Notes under the pieces: model-generated
What the model saw: only the letters and a program-made list of their open reading frames with translations
Told to the model about the DNA's origin: nothing
Databases searched by the model: none
Translations under genes and position numbers: made by a program
Assembly (NCBI GenBank): GCA_900540635.1
Contig: UQGU01000008.1
Location: 1-58,925, forward strand
Direction: 5' to 3'
Source: an uncultured Eubacteriales bacterium
GTDB lineage: Bacteria; Bacillota; Clostridia; Oscillospirales; Oscillospiraceae
Length of the DNA stretch: 58,925 bases
Shown here: positions 33,965-40,328 of the stretch, piece after piece
Position numbering within the stretch: position 1 is the stretch's first letter
Layout of the letters: every line of letters begins with the position of its first letter

Positions 33965-34748
33965 GTTCGGCTACCTCCTTTGTCAAGCTTGTGTAGGCCT
34001 GGGCCACCCGGCTTTTGGGGTCAAAGGCGAAAATGCTTTTGCCCTCGCCGGAGGCCTCGGCGGCTCGGACAGAGCGGGGAATTTCCGTGTCAAATACCCG
34101 GACACTGCCGCCCAATGTGGAGCGTAGGGCGGCGATAATGCTTTTGGCGTTGTTGGTTCGTCCATCTACCATGGTCATAAGGATGCCGTCGATTTTCAGT
34201 TTCGGATTGATCTGCCGCCGCACTCTGCTGATGGTGCGGATAAGCAGATTCAGACCCTTTGTGGAAAGAAAGTCCGGTGCAGACGGGATGATCACGCTGT
34301 CGGCGGCAACCAGAGCATTGATGGACATCAGGCCCAAAGACGGCATACAGTCAATGAGAATGTAGTCGTAGTTCTCTTTCACCCGGCTGAGAACGGATTT
34401 CAGCACCTGCTCCCGGGACATGGCATTGAACAGGCTCATTTCCACGCCGGACAGTTCAATGTTCGCAGGAAGCAGATCGACCCCCTCGCCGCTGTGGATG
34501 ATGCCTTTTTCCCAGGGAACGGATTCATCCCGGATTTCAGCCTGCATGGCAGTAGCCAGTGTGGTATCCAGATCGTCGTCAGCGTTCCGTATTCCTAAGC
34601 TGATGGTCAAACTATGCTGAGGGTCATCGTCTACCAGCAGCACCCGGTTTCCGGCCTGAGCAAGACCTACTCCCAGATTGACGGTGGAAGTGGTTTTTCC
34701 GACACCCCCCTTCTGATTGACAATGGCAATGGTTTTGCAATGGTTCAT
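33921..34748 (-). CDS. parA: ParA-family partition ATPase
   Basis: The 275-residue ATPase has the deviant Walker A motif KGGVGKTT at residues 12-19, VLLVDDDPQHSLT (Walker A'), and the switch ILIDCMPSLGLMS. It should use ATP-dependent DNA binding to move ParB-DNA complexes. The ATG at 34748 follows AGGAGGTACAAA. It is the first gene of the parAB unit at the right end of the island. The upstream 34749-35574 has no gene but several hairpins, which could hold the partition site or an origin. Confidence 0.9.
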   Translation of the reverse strand: MNHCKTIAIVNQKGGVGKTTSTVNLGVGLAQAGNRVLLVDDDPQHSLTISLGIRNADDDLDTTLATAMQAEIRDESVPWEKGIIHSGEGVDLLPANIELSGVEMSLFNAMSREQVLKSVLSRVKENYDYILIDCMPSLGLMSINALVAADSVIIPSAPDFLSTKGLNLLIRTISRVRRQINPKLKIDGILMTMVDGRTNNAKSIIAALRSTLGGSVRVFDTEIPRSVRAAEASGEGKSIFAFDPKSRVAQAYTSLTKEVAELGKETNRSRSDGAR

Positions 34749-35330
34749 TTTGTACCTCCTATTGTTATTTTGCTTATTTTTCTGCTCCACCAAAACACAG
34801 AAAATCTTTCTGCGCTTTGGTCGGTGCGTTTCATTCGGCCTCGCCCCCTAAACACACAAAGGGAAATCATCTGACGCTCGAGAGCGAATCGAGTCCATGG
34901 GCCTTTCACCCCTGCCGGGTTCTCCGCCAGCTCCGTAGAGAAGTATCATTGTCCTGTCTGGGCCTTCGTCGCCTTGCCGGTGGCAAACCGGCATTGGAGG
35001 CAGTATTTCTCGCTCAGCACCTTTGCTTCAGCCCTTGCGGGCTTCCTCGCTTCGTACCCCTTACGGGGCAGGTGGTCACGGCGTACTGTCCTCCCGGCTC
35101 TGGTCCAGAAGAATGTATCAGATGAATGATTATGAAGTTTTCAAGGTTCATCGGAAAGACCCGTAAGTGCCTTTCCATGTGGTAGGCATCGAGAAGGCCC
35201 AAATTATTCCATCTCCGCAAAAATTTTTTAGAAAAATTTTTTTGTGCAAAAGATTTTAGCAGATTTGCTCACAATTTGGGACAATCCATGAGCCGTAGAC
35301 ACAGAAATGAACTTGCAAATTCCGCAAAAA
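34749..35330. other. Non-coding tract with clustered hairpins upstream of parA
   Basis: No frame here is supported by a ribosome site or a recognisable protein. Short perfect stems cluster: CGCTC/GAGCG (34875-34886), GCCGGT/ACCGGC (34976-34992), AGCCC/GGGCT (35030-35043), CCCC/GGGG (35057-35068). Then an AT-rich stretch with AAAAATTTTTTAG (35220-35265). This is the pattern of an origin, transfer origin or partition site, but none is proven. Confidence 0.4.
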
Positions 35331-35333
35331 ATA

Positions 35334-35377
35334 AAAGCCATGTTCATCGTGATTGCATTCACAATGAGCATGGCTTA
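35334..35377 (-). terminator. Terminator-like hairpin near the right end
   Basis: AAGCCATGTTCATCGTGA pairs with TCACAATGAGCATGGCTT (two mismatches). On the minus strand it is followed by TTTTATTTTTTG. Confidence 0.55.
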
Positions 35378-35437
35378 TAATTCAAAAAGAGAGGCAGCTG
35401 CTACGGCAATACTTGTCGTTTGCCTATGATATTGGTA

Positions 35438-35460
35438 TTTGACCGTAACCGTGACCGTAA
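35438..35460 (+). repeat. Candidate integrase arm-type site, right end
   Basis: A 23-bp block identical to 14586-14608, containing two copies of GACCGTAA. It lies 115 bp inside attR. Confidence 0.6.
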
Positions 35461-35574
35461 TCACGATGAAAACAGGGTAAAAATAATAGACCGTATGTTA
35501 TGAAATAACACACCTATTGAAATATAATTGCATGATTTTATACTAAAAAGTTATAATAGACGCACCTAACAAAA

Positions 35575-35598
35575 TTCGAATCCACCTTCCCCCACCAA
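35575..35598 (+). repeat. attR: duplicated tRNA-Tyr 3' end
   Basis: A perfect 24-bp copy of the tRNA-Tyr T-loop-to-CCA segment. It is not preceded by the 5' half of a tRNA, as expected for the distal att of an element in a tRNA gene. Confidence 0.88.
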
Positions 35599-35635
35599 TA
35601 AAAAGAGGACATCCGTAGGGTGTCCTCTTTTTATT
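35597..35635. terminator. Bidirectional terminator at the island border
   Basis: AATAAAAAGAGGACA pairs perfectly with TGTCCTCTTTTTATT around 9 bases, with T-runs on either strand. Beyond it, 35636-35656 read on the minus strand resembles another tRNA 3' end (TTCGAATCCGCCTTCGA). Three small palindromes follow (35670-35742). Confidence 0.75.
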
Positions 35636-35747
35636 GGTATCGAAGGCGGATTCGAACCCAATTAAATCCAACAGGCCAGTGGCCTGCCTAACAAACCAGT
35701 TCGCAAACTGGTTTTCTCCTTATTGCTTTGCCGTGCAAAGCAAGCCA

Positions 35748-35769
35748 TCGAATCCACCTTCCCCCACCA
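35748..35769 (+). repeat. Third att copy (older tandem element)
   Basis: 22 bases matching the tRNA-Tyr 3' end. They are followed by a diverged copy of the element's left-end sequence (the GTCCCGCACCA hairpin), so this marks the left end of a second, related element. Confidence 0.75.
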
Positions 35770-35865
35770 GTCCCGCACCAGTTTTGGTGCGGGATTTCTT
35801 TTGTTTTACTGGGAAAAGGCTAATTTTCTTGCTCCAAAAGTTGAAGCTTTTTCTGCCAAATTTAC

Positions 35866-35888
35866 TTTGACCGTAACCGTGACCGTAA
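35866..35888 (+). repeat. Candidate integrase arm-type site of the older element
   Basis: The third identical copy of the 23-bp block with two GACCGTAA units, in the same place relative to its att and integrase tail as the copy at 14586. Confidence 0.6.
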
Positions 35889-35918
35889 CGCGAAAATTTT
35901 GCGGTCAGCAGGCGACGG

Positions 35919-36027
35919 CTACGTGCTTTGTACGGAACGAATAAATTCTGTCATCCGCTTGGCGCTTTCCTTCTTCATGCCTGGTGTAGCGTGGGCATAG
36001 GTGGACAGTGTAGAAAAGGCTGTAGGG
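35919..36027 (-). pseudogene. C-terminal fragment of a second tRNA-Tyr-type integrase
   Basis: The minus strand encodes about 35 codons, including TLSTYAHATPGMKKESAKRM with the catalytic Tyr. This is nearly identical to the end of the integrase at 14639-15796, and it stops at 35919. The match breaks at about 36027, just before a palindromic repeat. The rest of the gene and of its element is gone. This shows that the tRNA-Tyr site was used at least twice. Confidence 0.85.
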
Positions 36028-36033
36028 GAATTA

Positions 36034-36099
36034 ATATGCTCCCCACAGTGTAGTCTCGAATTTTTGTTCTTTCGAGTGTCTACTCTATGGGGAGCATAT
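36034..36099. repeat. 66-bp palindromic repeat at the deletion junction
   Basis: ATATGCTCCCCA (36034-36045) is repeated inverted as TGGGGAGCATAT (36088-36099), with an inner pair CTCGAA/TTCGAG. It resembles REP/MITE-type hairpins and lies exactly where the integrase fragment ends. Confidence 0.65.
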
Positions 36100-36174
36100 C
36101 ACGCCGAACAGCTTCCCGGTTTTGCAATGCCGTCTCAAAATACGGTTGCATTGTCCTATTGGAAAACGCGCAAT

Positions 36175-37443
36175 TTATTTCCGCATGAAGTCGATTGCCT
36201 TCTCCAGCACCGGGTCTCTGCCGGCAAGGATATCCTCCGGTGTCGATTCCATAGGGATATCCGGCCGGATGCCGCATCCTAGAAATTCCGTTCCGTCCAG
36301 AAGCCGGTAGCCTACGGAACAGATGCGGGCACCGCCGCCGCTGCGCAGGCGCAGGAGCATGGGCGTTCCCGTCGTGCCGCAGGTCGGCGTTCCGATCACC
36401 GTTGCCCGGCGATTGCTGCGCAGCATCGCCAGGAAATCCTCAGCTGCGGAAACCGTTCTCCGTGAGGTCAATACGACGCAGGGCCCCGTGAAAAGGGCCT
36501 GCTGCCCTTCCCTGCCGAACCGGTCCTGATAGCTTTCCGTATATGTTCCCGCCATTTGTCTGCGGCTGGCCTCCACATCTTCCTGTGTATAAAGCCCCGC
36601 GGCAATTTCCCGTGCCTGCTCCTCGGGGGATTCTAGGATTATCTGGCTGGCAGAAGCCAGGTCCACGCCCCTGCCAATTCGGGTCCGCTTCCGGCAGCCG
36701 GAGAACTCTCCGGAAATCAGCAGCTCTGCCACCTGTGCCCCCAGCAGCGTCATGCCGCCTATGTTCTCCCGAATGTCCAGGATCAGCCCGGAAGGCATCT
36801 TTTTCTCCAATGCAGCACGAACCGTGGCTGCAAAATTCCCATGCATGAAGTCCGGAAGATTTACATAAAGAATATCATTTTCCAAATCCCGAATTTCAAA
36901 TTTCCGCCTTTTTCCGACGGAATGCAGCTCAATTTTTTCCGGCAGCAATCGGAAAGGAAATATGCCCTCGGAGGTTTCCAATGTGTGCACCTTTCCGGGC
37001 AGCAGCAGGGGAAGCAACCCATTCAATCGAAATTCCGGCAAAAATTTCCCCACACGGTAGCCATATCTTGCCGCCTCATCCAGAACATCCGAAAAGGGCC
37101 TGCCGTCTATTTTCTCCACAACCGCACCCAAACGGTCTTCCTGCCCCGGCAGAGTGCCGTCTACAAAATAGGCGTTCCCGCAATATCGCAGCGAAAACGG
37201 CAGAAATCCGTTTTCCTTCAGGAATGCCCCGGGGAACTGATATTCCGTGTGCCCATCTCCCAAAAGATTCATAAATTCCGCGAACAGCAGATGGGTCTGA
37301 GCGTCATCCGTCCCGGCAAGCCGGGGCAAAAAATCGTAAAACGCCTGATCCCAATCACATTTTACTTCTTCGAATCGTGGGAATATCTCCGCTGTCCGCC
37401 GCCACAGCAGCGCAAGGTCCGCAATTTTGTCATACAGTTCCAT
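36175..37443 (-). CDS. S41-family (C-terminal processing) peptidase
   Basis: The 422-residue protein has the S41/tail-specific protease core: GLILDIRENIGGMTLLGAQVAELL, then VVLTSRRTVSAAEDFLAML with the catalytic Ser, and ATVIGTPTCGTTG. There is no signal peptide, so it may act in the cytoplasm, unlike CtpA-type members. A separate N-terminal domain (about 1-110, LLGDGHTEYQFPG) matches the helical region seen in S41 homologues of Clostridia. AAAGGAGGCGCGGAAA precedes the ATG. It stands alone. Confidence 0.8.
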   Translation of the reverse strand: MELYDKIADLALLWRRTAEIFPRFEEVKCDWDQAFYDFLPRLAGTDDAQTHLLFAEFMNLLGDGHTEYQFPGAFLKENGFLPFSLRYCGNAYFVDGTLPGQEDRLGAVVEKIDGRPFSDVLDEAARYGYRVGKFLPEFRLNGLLPLLLPGKVHTLETSEGIFPFRLLPEKIELHSVGKRRKFEIRDLENDILYVNLPDFMHGNFAATVRAALEKKMPSGLILDIRENIGGMTLLGAQVAELLISGEFSGCRKRTRIGRGVDLASASQIILESPEEQAREIAAGLYTQEDVEASRRQMAGTYTESYQDRFGREGQQALFTGPCVVLTSRRTVSAAEDFLAMLRSNRRATVIGTPTCGTTGTPMLLRLRSGGGARICSVGYRLLDGTEFLGCGIRPDIPMESTPEDILAGRDPVLEKAIDFMRK

Positions 37444-37502
37444 TTTCCGCGCCTCCTTTTCGATAATACCAGTATAAATGTTGCGCTTTTCCTTTTCAAG
37501 TC

Positions 37503-37531
37503 TTGAAAACAAGGCAGTTTTCTGCTATAAT
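37503..37531 (+). promoter_or_regulatory. First of two tandem promoters before the VTT gene
   Basis: TTGAAA (37503-37508), 17 bases, TATAAT (37526-37531). Its transcript would soon meet an AAAGAGGG.../...CCCTCTCTTTTC hairpin near 37540-37590, so it may make only a short RNA. Confidence 0.65.
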
Positions 37532-37617
37532 AGAAATATAAAAGAGGGGCACAGGACGCAGAAAGCTGCTGCCAAGTCCCTCTCTTTTCTTGTGTCTTTT
37601 GGAATGAGAAAAAAAGC

Positions 37618-37646
37618 TTGAAATTCCATATTCCCCATGATATAAT
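37618..37646 (+). promoter_or_regulatory. Second promoter before the VTT gene
   Basis: TTGAAA (37618-37623), 17 bases, TATAAT (37641-37646). The leader to the VTT start is about 110 bases and contains AAATGGG/CCCATTT and a terminator. Confidence 0.65.
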
Positions 37647-37710
37647 CCTGCTGCCAAAGCAAATGGGAGAATTTTCCCCCATTTCAGCAGAAGAATGTGC
37701 CAATTTTGGC

Positions 37711-37738
37711 CCAGCCCGGTTTCCGGGCCGGGCTTTTG
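37711..37738 (+). terminator. Terminator inside the VTT gene leader
   Basis: AGCCCGG pairs with CCGGGCT, followed by TTTGTAC. It lies between the promoter at 37618 and the gene it serves, so it is an attenuator candidate. Confidence 0.5.
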
Positions 37739-37765
37739 TACAATATAAGGGAAAGGAATCTTCCT

Positions 37766-38506
37766 ATGCAGAATAAATCCAAAAAGTCCGCCGTCAGGTC
37801 TCTGGCGGTCATGGTTCTTTTTCTGCTCATCGCCATCGGACTGGTGGTGGAGCTGCTTCGTATTTATGTTCCCAACGTCTGGGCTGCCTTTTCCAGCGGG
37901 GATGAAAATGCCCTGCAGACCTGCTTCGACGGACAGAGCACCGCCTACAGCGCCGGGCTGCTGTGGCTATTGTCCTTCGTCCAGATCCTCTCCGTGGTTC
38001 TGCCCGCCATGCCCGTTCAGCTGGTGGCCGGGATCGTCCTGGGGCCCTGGCTGGGCTGCGCGGTCTGCCTGACCGCCTGCATGGCCGCTCATATAGCCGT
38101 CTTTTACGCCGCGACCCACGCCCAGACATCCCTCGCCGCCCTGGAGGAGGCCTCCCCGAAGCTGAAAAAGGCCCGGGATGCCCTATCCGTCAAGCGGAAC
38201 CGCACCTATTACACCACCATCCTTCTGCTGGCCCCGGGGCTGCCCAACGGCATCATCCCCTATGCCGCAGCCCACGCCGGGCTGCAGGGGCGGCGCTATT
38301 TCCTGGCGCTGCTGCTGGCCCTGCCCGTGCCCACCTTCGTCACCTGCCTTGCAGGCGATCTGCTGCTGTCCGGAGTCTGGTGGGTCGGCATTGCCATGCT
38401 GGCCGTGCTCTACATTCTTGTTGGCGTGCTCTTCCTCCGGCGGGATTCCCTGCCGGGCAAGATTCGGGGCCAGCTGCATAGGCAAAAGGCATCTCAGAAC
38501 GGATAA
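37766..38506 (+). CDS. VTT-domain (TVP38/DedA-like) membrane protein
   Basis: This 246-residue integral membrane protein has a VTT domain in its centre (SVVLPAMPVQLVAGIVLGPWLG, then LLLAPGLPNGIIPYAAAHAGL and LPVPTFVTCLAGD). DedA/TVP38 proteins are thought to move lipids or keep membrane homeostasis, but the substrate here is unknown. GGGAAAGGA precedes the ATG. The gene is monocistronic, ending in a terminator it shares with the convergent citXG. Confidence 0.83.
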   Translation: MQNKSKKSAVRSLAVMVLFLLIAIGLVVELLRIYVPNVWAAFSSGDENALQTCFDGQSTAYSAGLLWLLSFVQILSVVLPAMPVQLVAGIVLGPWLGCAVCLTACMAAHIAVFYAATHAQTSLAALEEASPKLKKARDALSVKRNRTYYTTILLLAPGLPNGIIPYAAAHAGLQGRRYFLALLLALPVPTFVTCLAGDLLLSGVWWVGIAMLAVLYILVGVLFLRRDSLPGKIRGQLHRQKASQNG

Positions 38507-38507
38507 A

Positions 38508-38556
38508 AAACCGCAGAGGTCACGTGCTCCTAAAGCACCGGCCTCTGCGGTCTTTC
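38508..38556. terminator. Bidirectional terminator between the VTT gene and citXG
   Basis: ACCGCAGAGG (38510-38519) pairs with CCTCTGCGGT (38542-38551), with a nested GTGCT/AGCAC. On the minus strand it is followed by TTTTTTATCC, on the plus strand by CTTTCTC. Confidence 0.8.
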
Positions 38557-39903
38557 TCATCTCTGGGGATGTTCCTTCAAAAAGAACAGGAGCAGCGTCA
38601 GCGCCAGCAGGTCTGCCGAGCCGCCGGGAGAGAGATTTTTCTCAATGAAGCGCTTATCCAGCGATTCCAGGGTCTCCCGGCTGGGGAAGTTCTCCCGGTC
38701 CAGAATCTCCCGTACCTCGAGCGTGGCCTGCTGCATTCCATCAAAGCCGCCCCGGTGGATCATATTGGTATCCGCCGTGTGGACGATCAGCTCCAGCAGC
38801 GCAGCGCAGCCCGCCTCGTTGATGTCCATACCCATGCCAAGGGCTGTGTACAGGGCAGGCAGGCCCACCTCCCGCACCGCCGGGAAGCCCGCCTCTGCCT
38901 GGCCCCGAACGCCGGTAATGCCATGGAGTATATAGAGCTTCTGTCCGGCAGTCTTTGCTGTTTCCGGGGTGAGACCCCGATAGTCCTCGCTGACGATGCC
39001 CTTTGCCATAGCAGCGCATTCCTCCAGGACGCGGTCCGGATCTGCCCAGTTTTTCCTGTCCAGCCGTCCCAGCGCGCCACAGAGGATGCCCATGGAGAAA
39101 ATAGCCCCCTTGTGGGTGTTGACGCCCACGGTTGCCCGGCGCATTTCCGCCTCGGCCAGCTTTCCGGGCAGACGCAGCGCCCGGAGGGTCTCTGTCGGCG
39201 TGCCTCCCTGCCGCCCGATGCGGACGCACTGGGCAAAATAAGGCTGCAGGGCTGCGGCGCTGGCCTGGAAGGTAAAGAAATCCATATCGCGGTGGCTGCC
39301 GCTGTTCTCCCGGTCCACCAGGCCCGGCTTGGGGGTAATCGCCACCTCATACAGCAGGGCCTGGCAGGCATACCGGGCCGCCTCCCGGCTGTCCGCCTCG
39401 TCCACAGCCTCCCGCAGGATTTCCCGGGTCTTTGCCTGGAGTTCTGCTACGCTGTGCTTCCGGCTCCGGGCGCAGACCTGGGCGCTCTCCCCGCAGAGCA
39501 GGCACCGCCGCCCGGGCAGGCCCAGCTCCTGCCGCTCCACCTTGCTGCCGTCCGGCCGCAGCACATCCATATCGAACAACCGCCCGATGGGCGCATGATC
39601 CTCCAGCTCCGCCGTAATGGCCTTGACGGCCAGAGGCTCGGCATCCACCAGCAGAATACACTCGTTGCCCGTCTTCTCCCGGACCTCTTCAAAATCGGAA
39701 ACCGTCACGCCCGCAACGTCCAGCTGCCCCAACAGCAGCCGCTTCCCGAGGTCATAGCCGCTGCCGATCAGGGGGCTGTTTTTGATGGGGCCCGCAATGT
39801 TCATCGTGAAGCAGATCACCGTCCGCCCGCGTCTCAGCAGCTCCCGCTGCCGCCAGGCCCGCTTCTCCCGGGCCTCCAGCATTTCCGCCAAAGATACTTC
39901 CAT
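38557..39903 (-). CDS. citXG: Fused CitX-CitG: citrate lyase prosthetic-group enzymes
   Basis: The 448-residue fusion has an N-terminal CitX domain (about 1-165, FTMNIAGPIKNSPLIGSGYD), which attaches the phosphoribosyl-dephospho-CoA group to the citrate lyase acyl carrier. The C-terminal CitG domain (about 175-448, ALLYEVAITPKPGLVDREN, GVNTHKGAIFSMG, then ADTNMIHRGG) makes triphosphoribosyl-dephospho-CoA from dephospho-CoA and ATP. Such fusions are known in enterobacteria and Firmicutes. No citC/D/E/F genes lie in the window, so the target must be encoded elsewhere or be lost. AGGAGGAAACC precedes the ATG. The long leader may be regulated. Confidence 0.9.
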   Translation of the reverse strand: MEVSLAEMLEAREKRAWRQRELLRRGRTVICFTMNIAGPIKNSPLIGSGYDLGKRLLLGQLDVAGVTVSDFEEVREKTGNECILLVDAEPLAVKAITAELEDHAPIGRLFDMDVLRPDGSKVERQELGLPGRRCLLCGESAQVCARSRKHSVAELQAKTREILREAVDEADSREAARYACQALLYEVAITPKPGLVDRENSGSHRDMDFFTFQASAAALQPYFAQCVRIGRQGGTPTETLRALRLPGKLAEAEMRRATVGVNTHKGAIFSMGILCGALGRLDRKNWADPDRVLEECAAMAKGIVSEDYRGLTPETAKTAGQKLYILHGITGVRGQAEAGFPAVREVGLPALYTALGMGMDINEAGCAALLELIVHTADTNMIHRGGFDGMQQATLEVREILDRENFPSRETLESLDKRFIEKNLSPGGSADLLALTLLLFFLKEHPQR

Positions 39904-40000
39904 GGTTTCCTCCTACATTTGTGCTTACGCAAGCATATTACACATCATACACGGTTTTCTTCCATTTGTGAAGTTGTTTTTGCACCGGCGAACATTTTCC

Positions 40001-40146
40001 ACGAAAACACCCCCTGCGGTTGACCGGACCGCAGGGGGTGTTTCCAGAGAAAAGAGAGGTAAGAAAAAAATTTCACTTTCGCTTCCGTCTCCGGAAGCTG
40101 CCTTGCACTCGCATGGTTATTATACCGCATTTTCCCAGAAATGCAA
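40001..40146 (-). ncRNA. Candidate attenuated leader or sRNA upstream of citXG
   Basis: On the minus strand TTGCAT (40146-40141), 16 bases and TATAAT (40124-40119) start a transcript with a GCTTCC/GGAAGC hairpin (40098-40081), a T-rich stretch, and then a perfect 16-bp terminator-like stem (40043-40005, ACACCCCCTGCGGT on one arm) followed by TTTTCG. No start codon with a ribosome site lies before the stem. About 100 bases later citXG begins. Confidence 0.5.
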
Positions 40147-40238
40147 GCTTTATTTTGTTAAATATATATTAACCGTGTCAAATTATTCCTTTTGTAATTG
40201 TGCATATTGTATAGTTGTAAACATTTTGTGTCTGTCCC

Positions 40239-40266
40239 TTGACTTTTGGCGGAATTGGAGTATAGT
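40239..40266 (+). promoter_or_regulatory. Promoter of clpB
   Basis: TTGACT (40239-40244), 16 bases, TATAGT (40261-40266), immediately before the CIRCE operator. Confidence 0.7.
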
Positions 40267-40281
40267 ATAAGCAAATAAAAA

Positions 40282-40308
40282 TTAGCACTCGTATCAAGAG
40301 AGTGCTAA
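40282..40308 (+). promoter_or_regulatory. CIRCE operator (HrcA-binding)
   Basis: TTAGCACTC-N9-GAGTGCTAA, a perfect match to the CIRCE consensus. It covers the expected transcription start of clpB, so HrcA should repress clpB in the absence of heat or protein stress. Confidence 0.97.
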
Positions 40309-40328
40309 ACCATGAAAGAAGGATGGCT

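Larger units (their letters stand above)
14467..35598. mobile_element. 21-kb genomic island integrated in tRNA-Tyr
   Basis: The left boundary is the 3' end of tRNA-Tyr, and the right boundary is a perfect 24-bp copy (35575-35598). Directly inside the left end are int and xis. At the right end are parA/parB. The island holds an ImmA/IrrE protease, a sigma-like factor, a second integrase, cohesin/dockerin-like surface proteins and a pilus operon. Relaxase, coupling protein and mating-pore genes are absent, so it is probably an integrative element that has lost conjugation or depends on a helper. Confidence 0.85.

Noticed and set aside
35014..35220. Small minus-strand frame upstream of parA
   Set aside because: No ribosome site, and it spans several hairpins in a tract that looks non-coding.
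35636..35747. Possible second tRNA gene
   Set aside because: A T-arm-like segment is present, but no acceptor pairing, D-arm or anticodon arm can be drawn.
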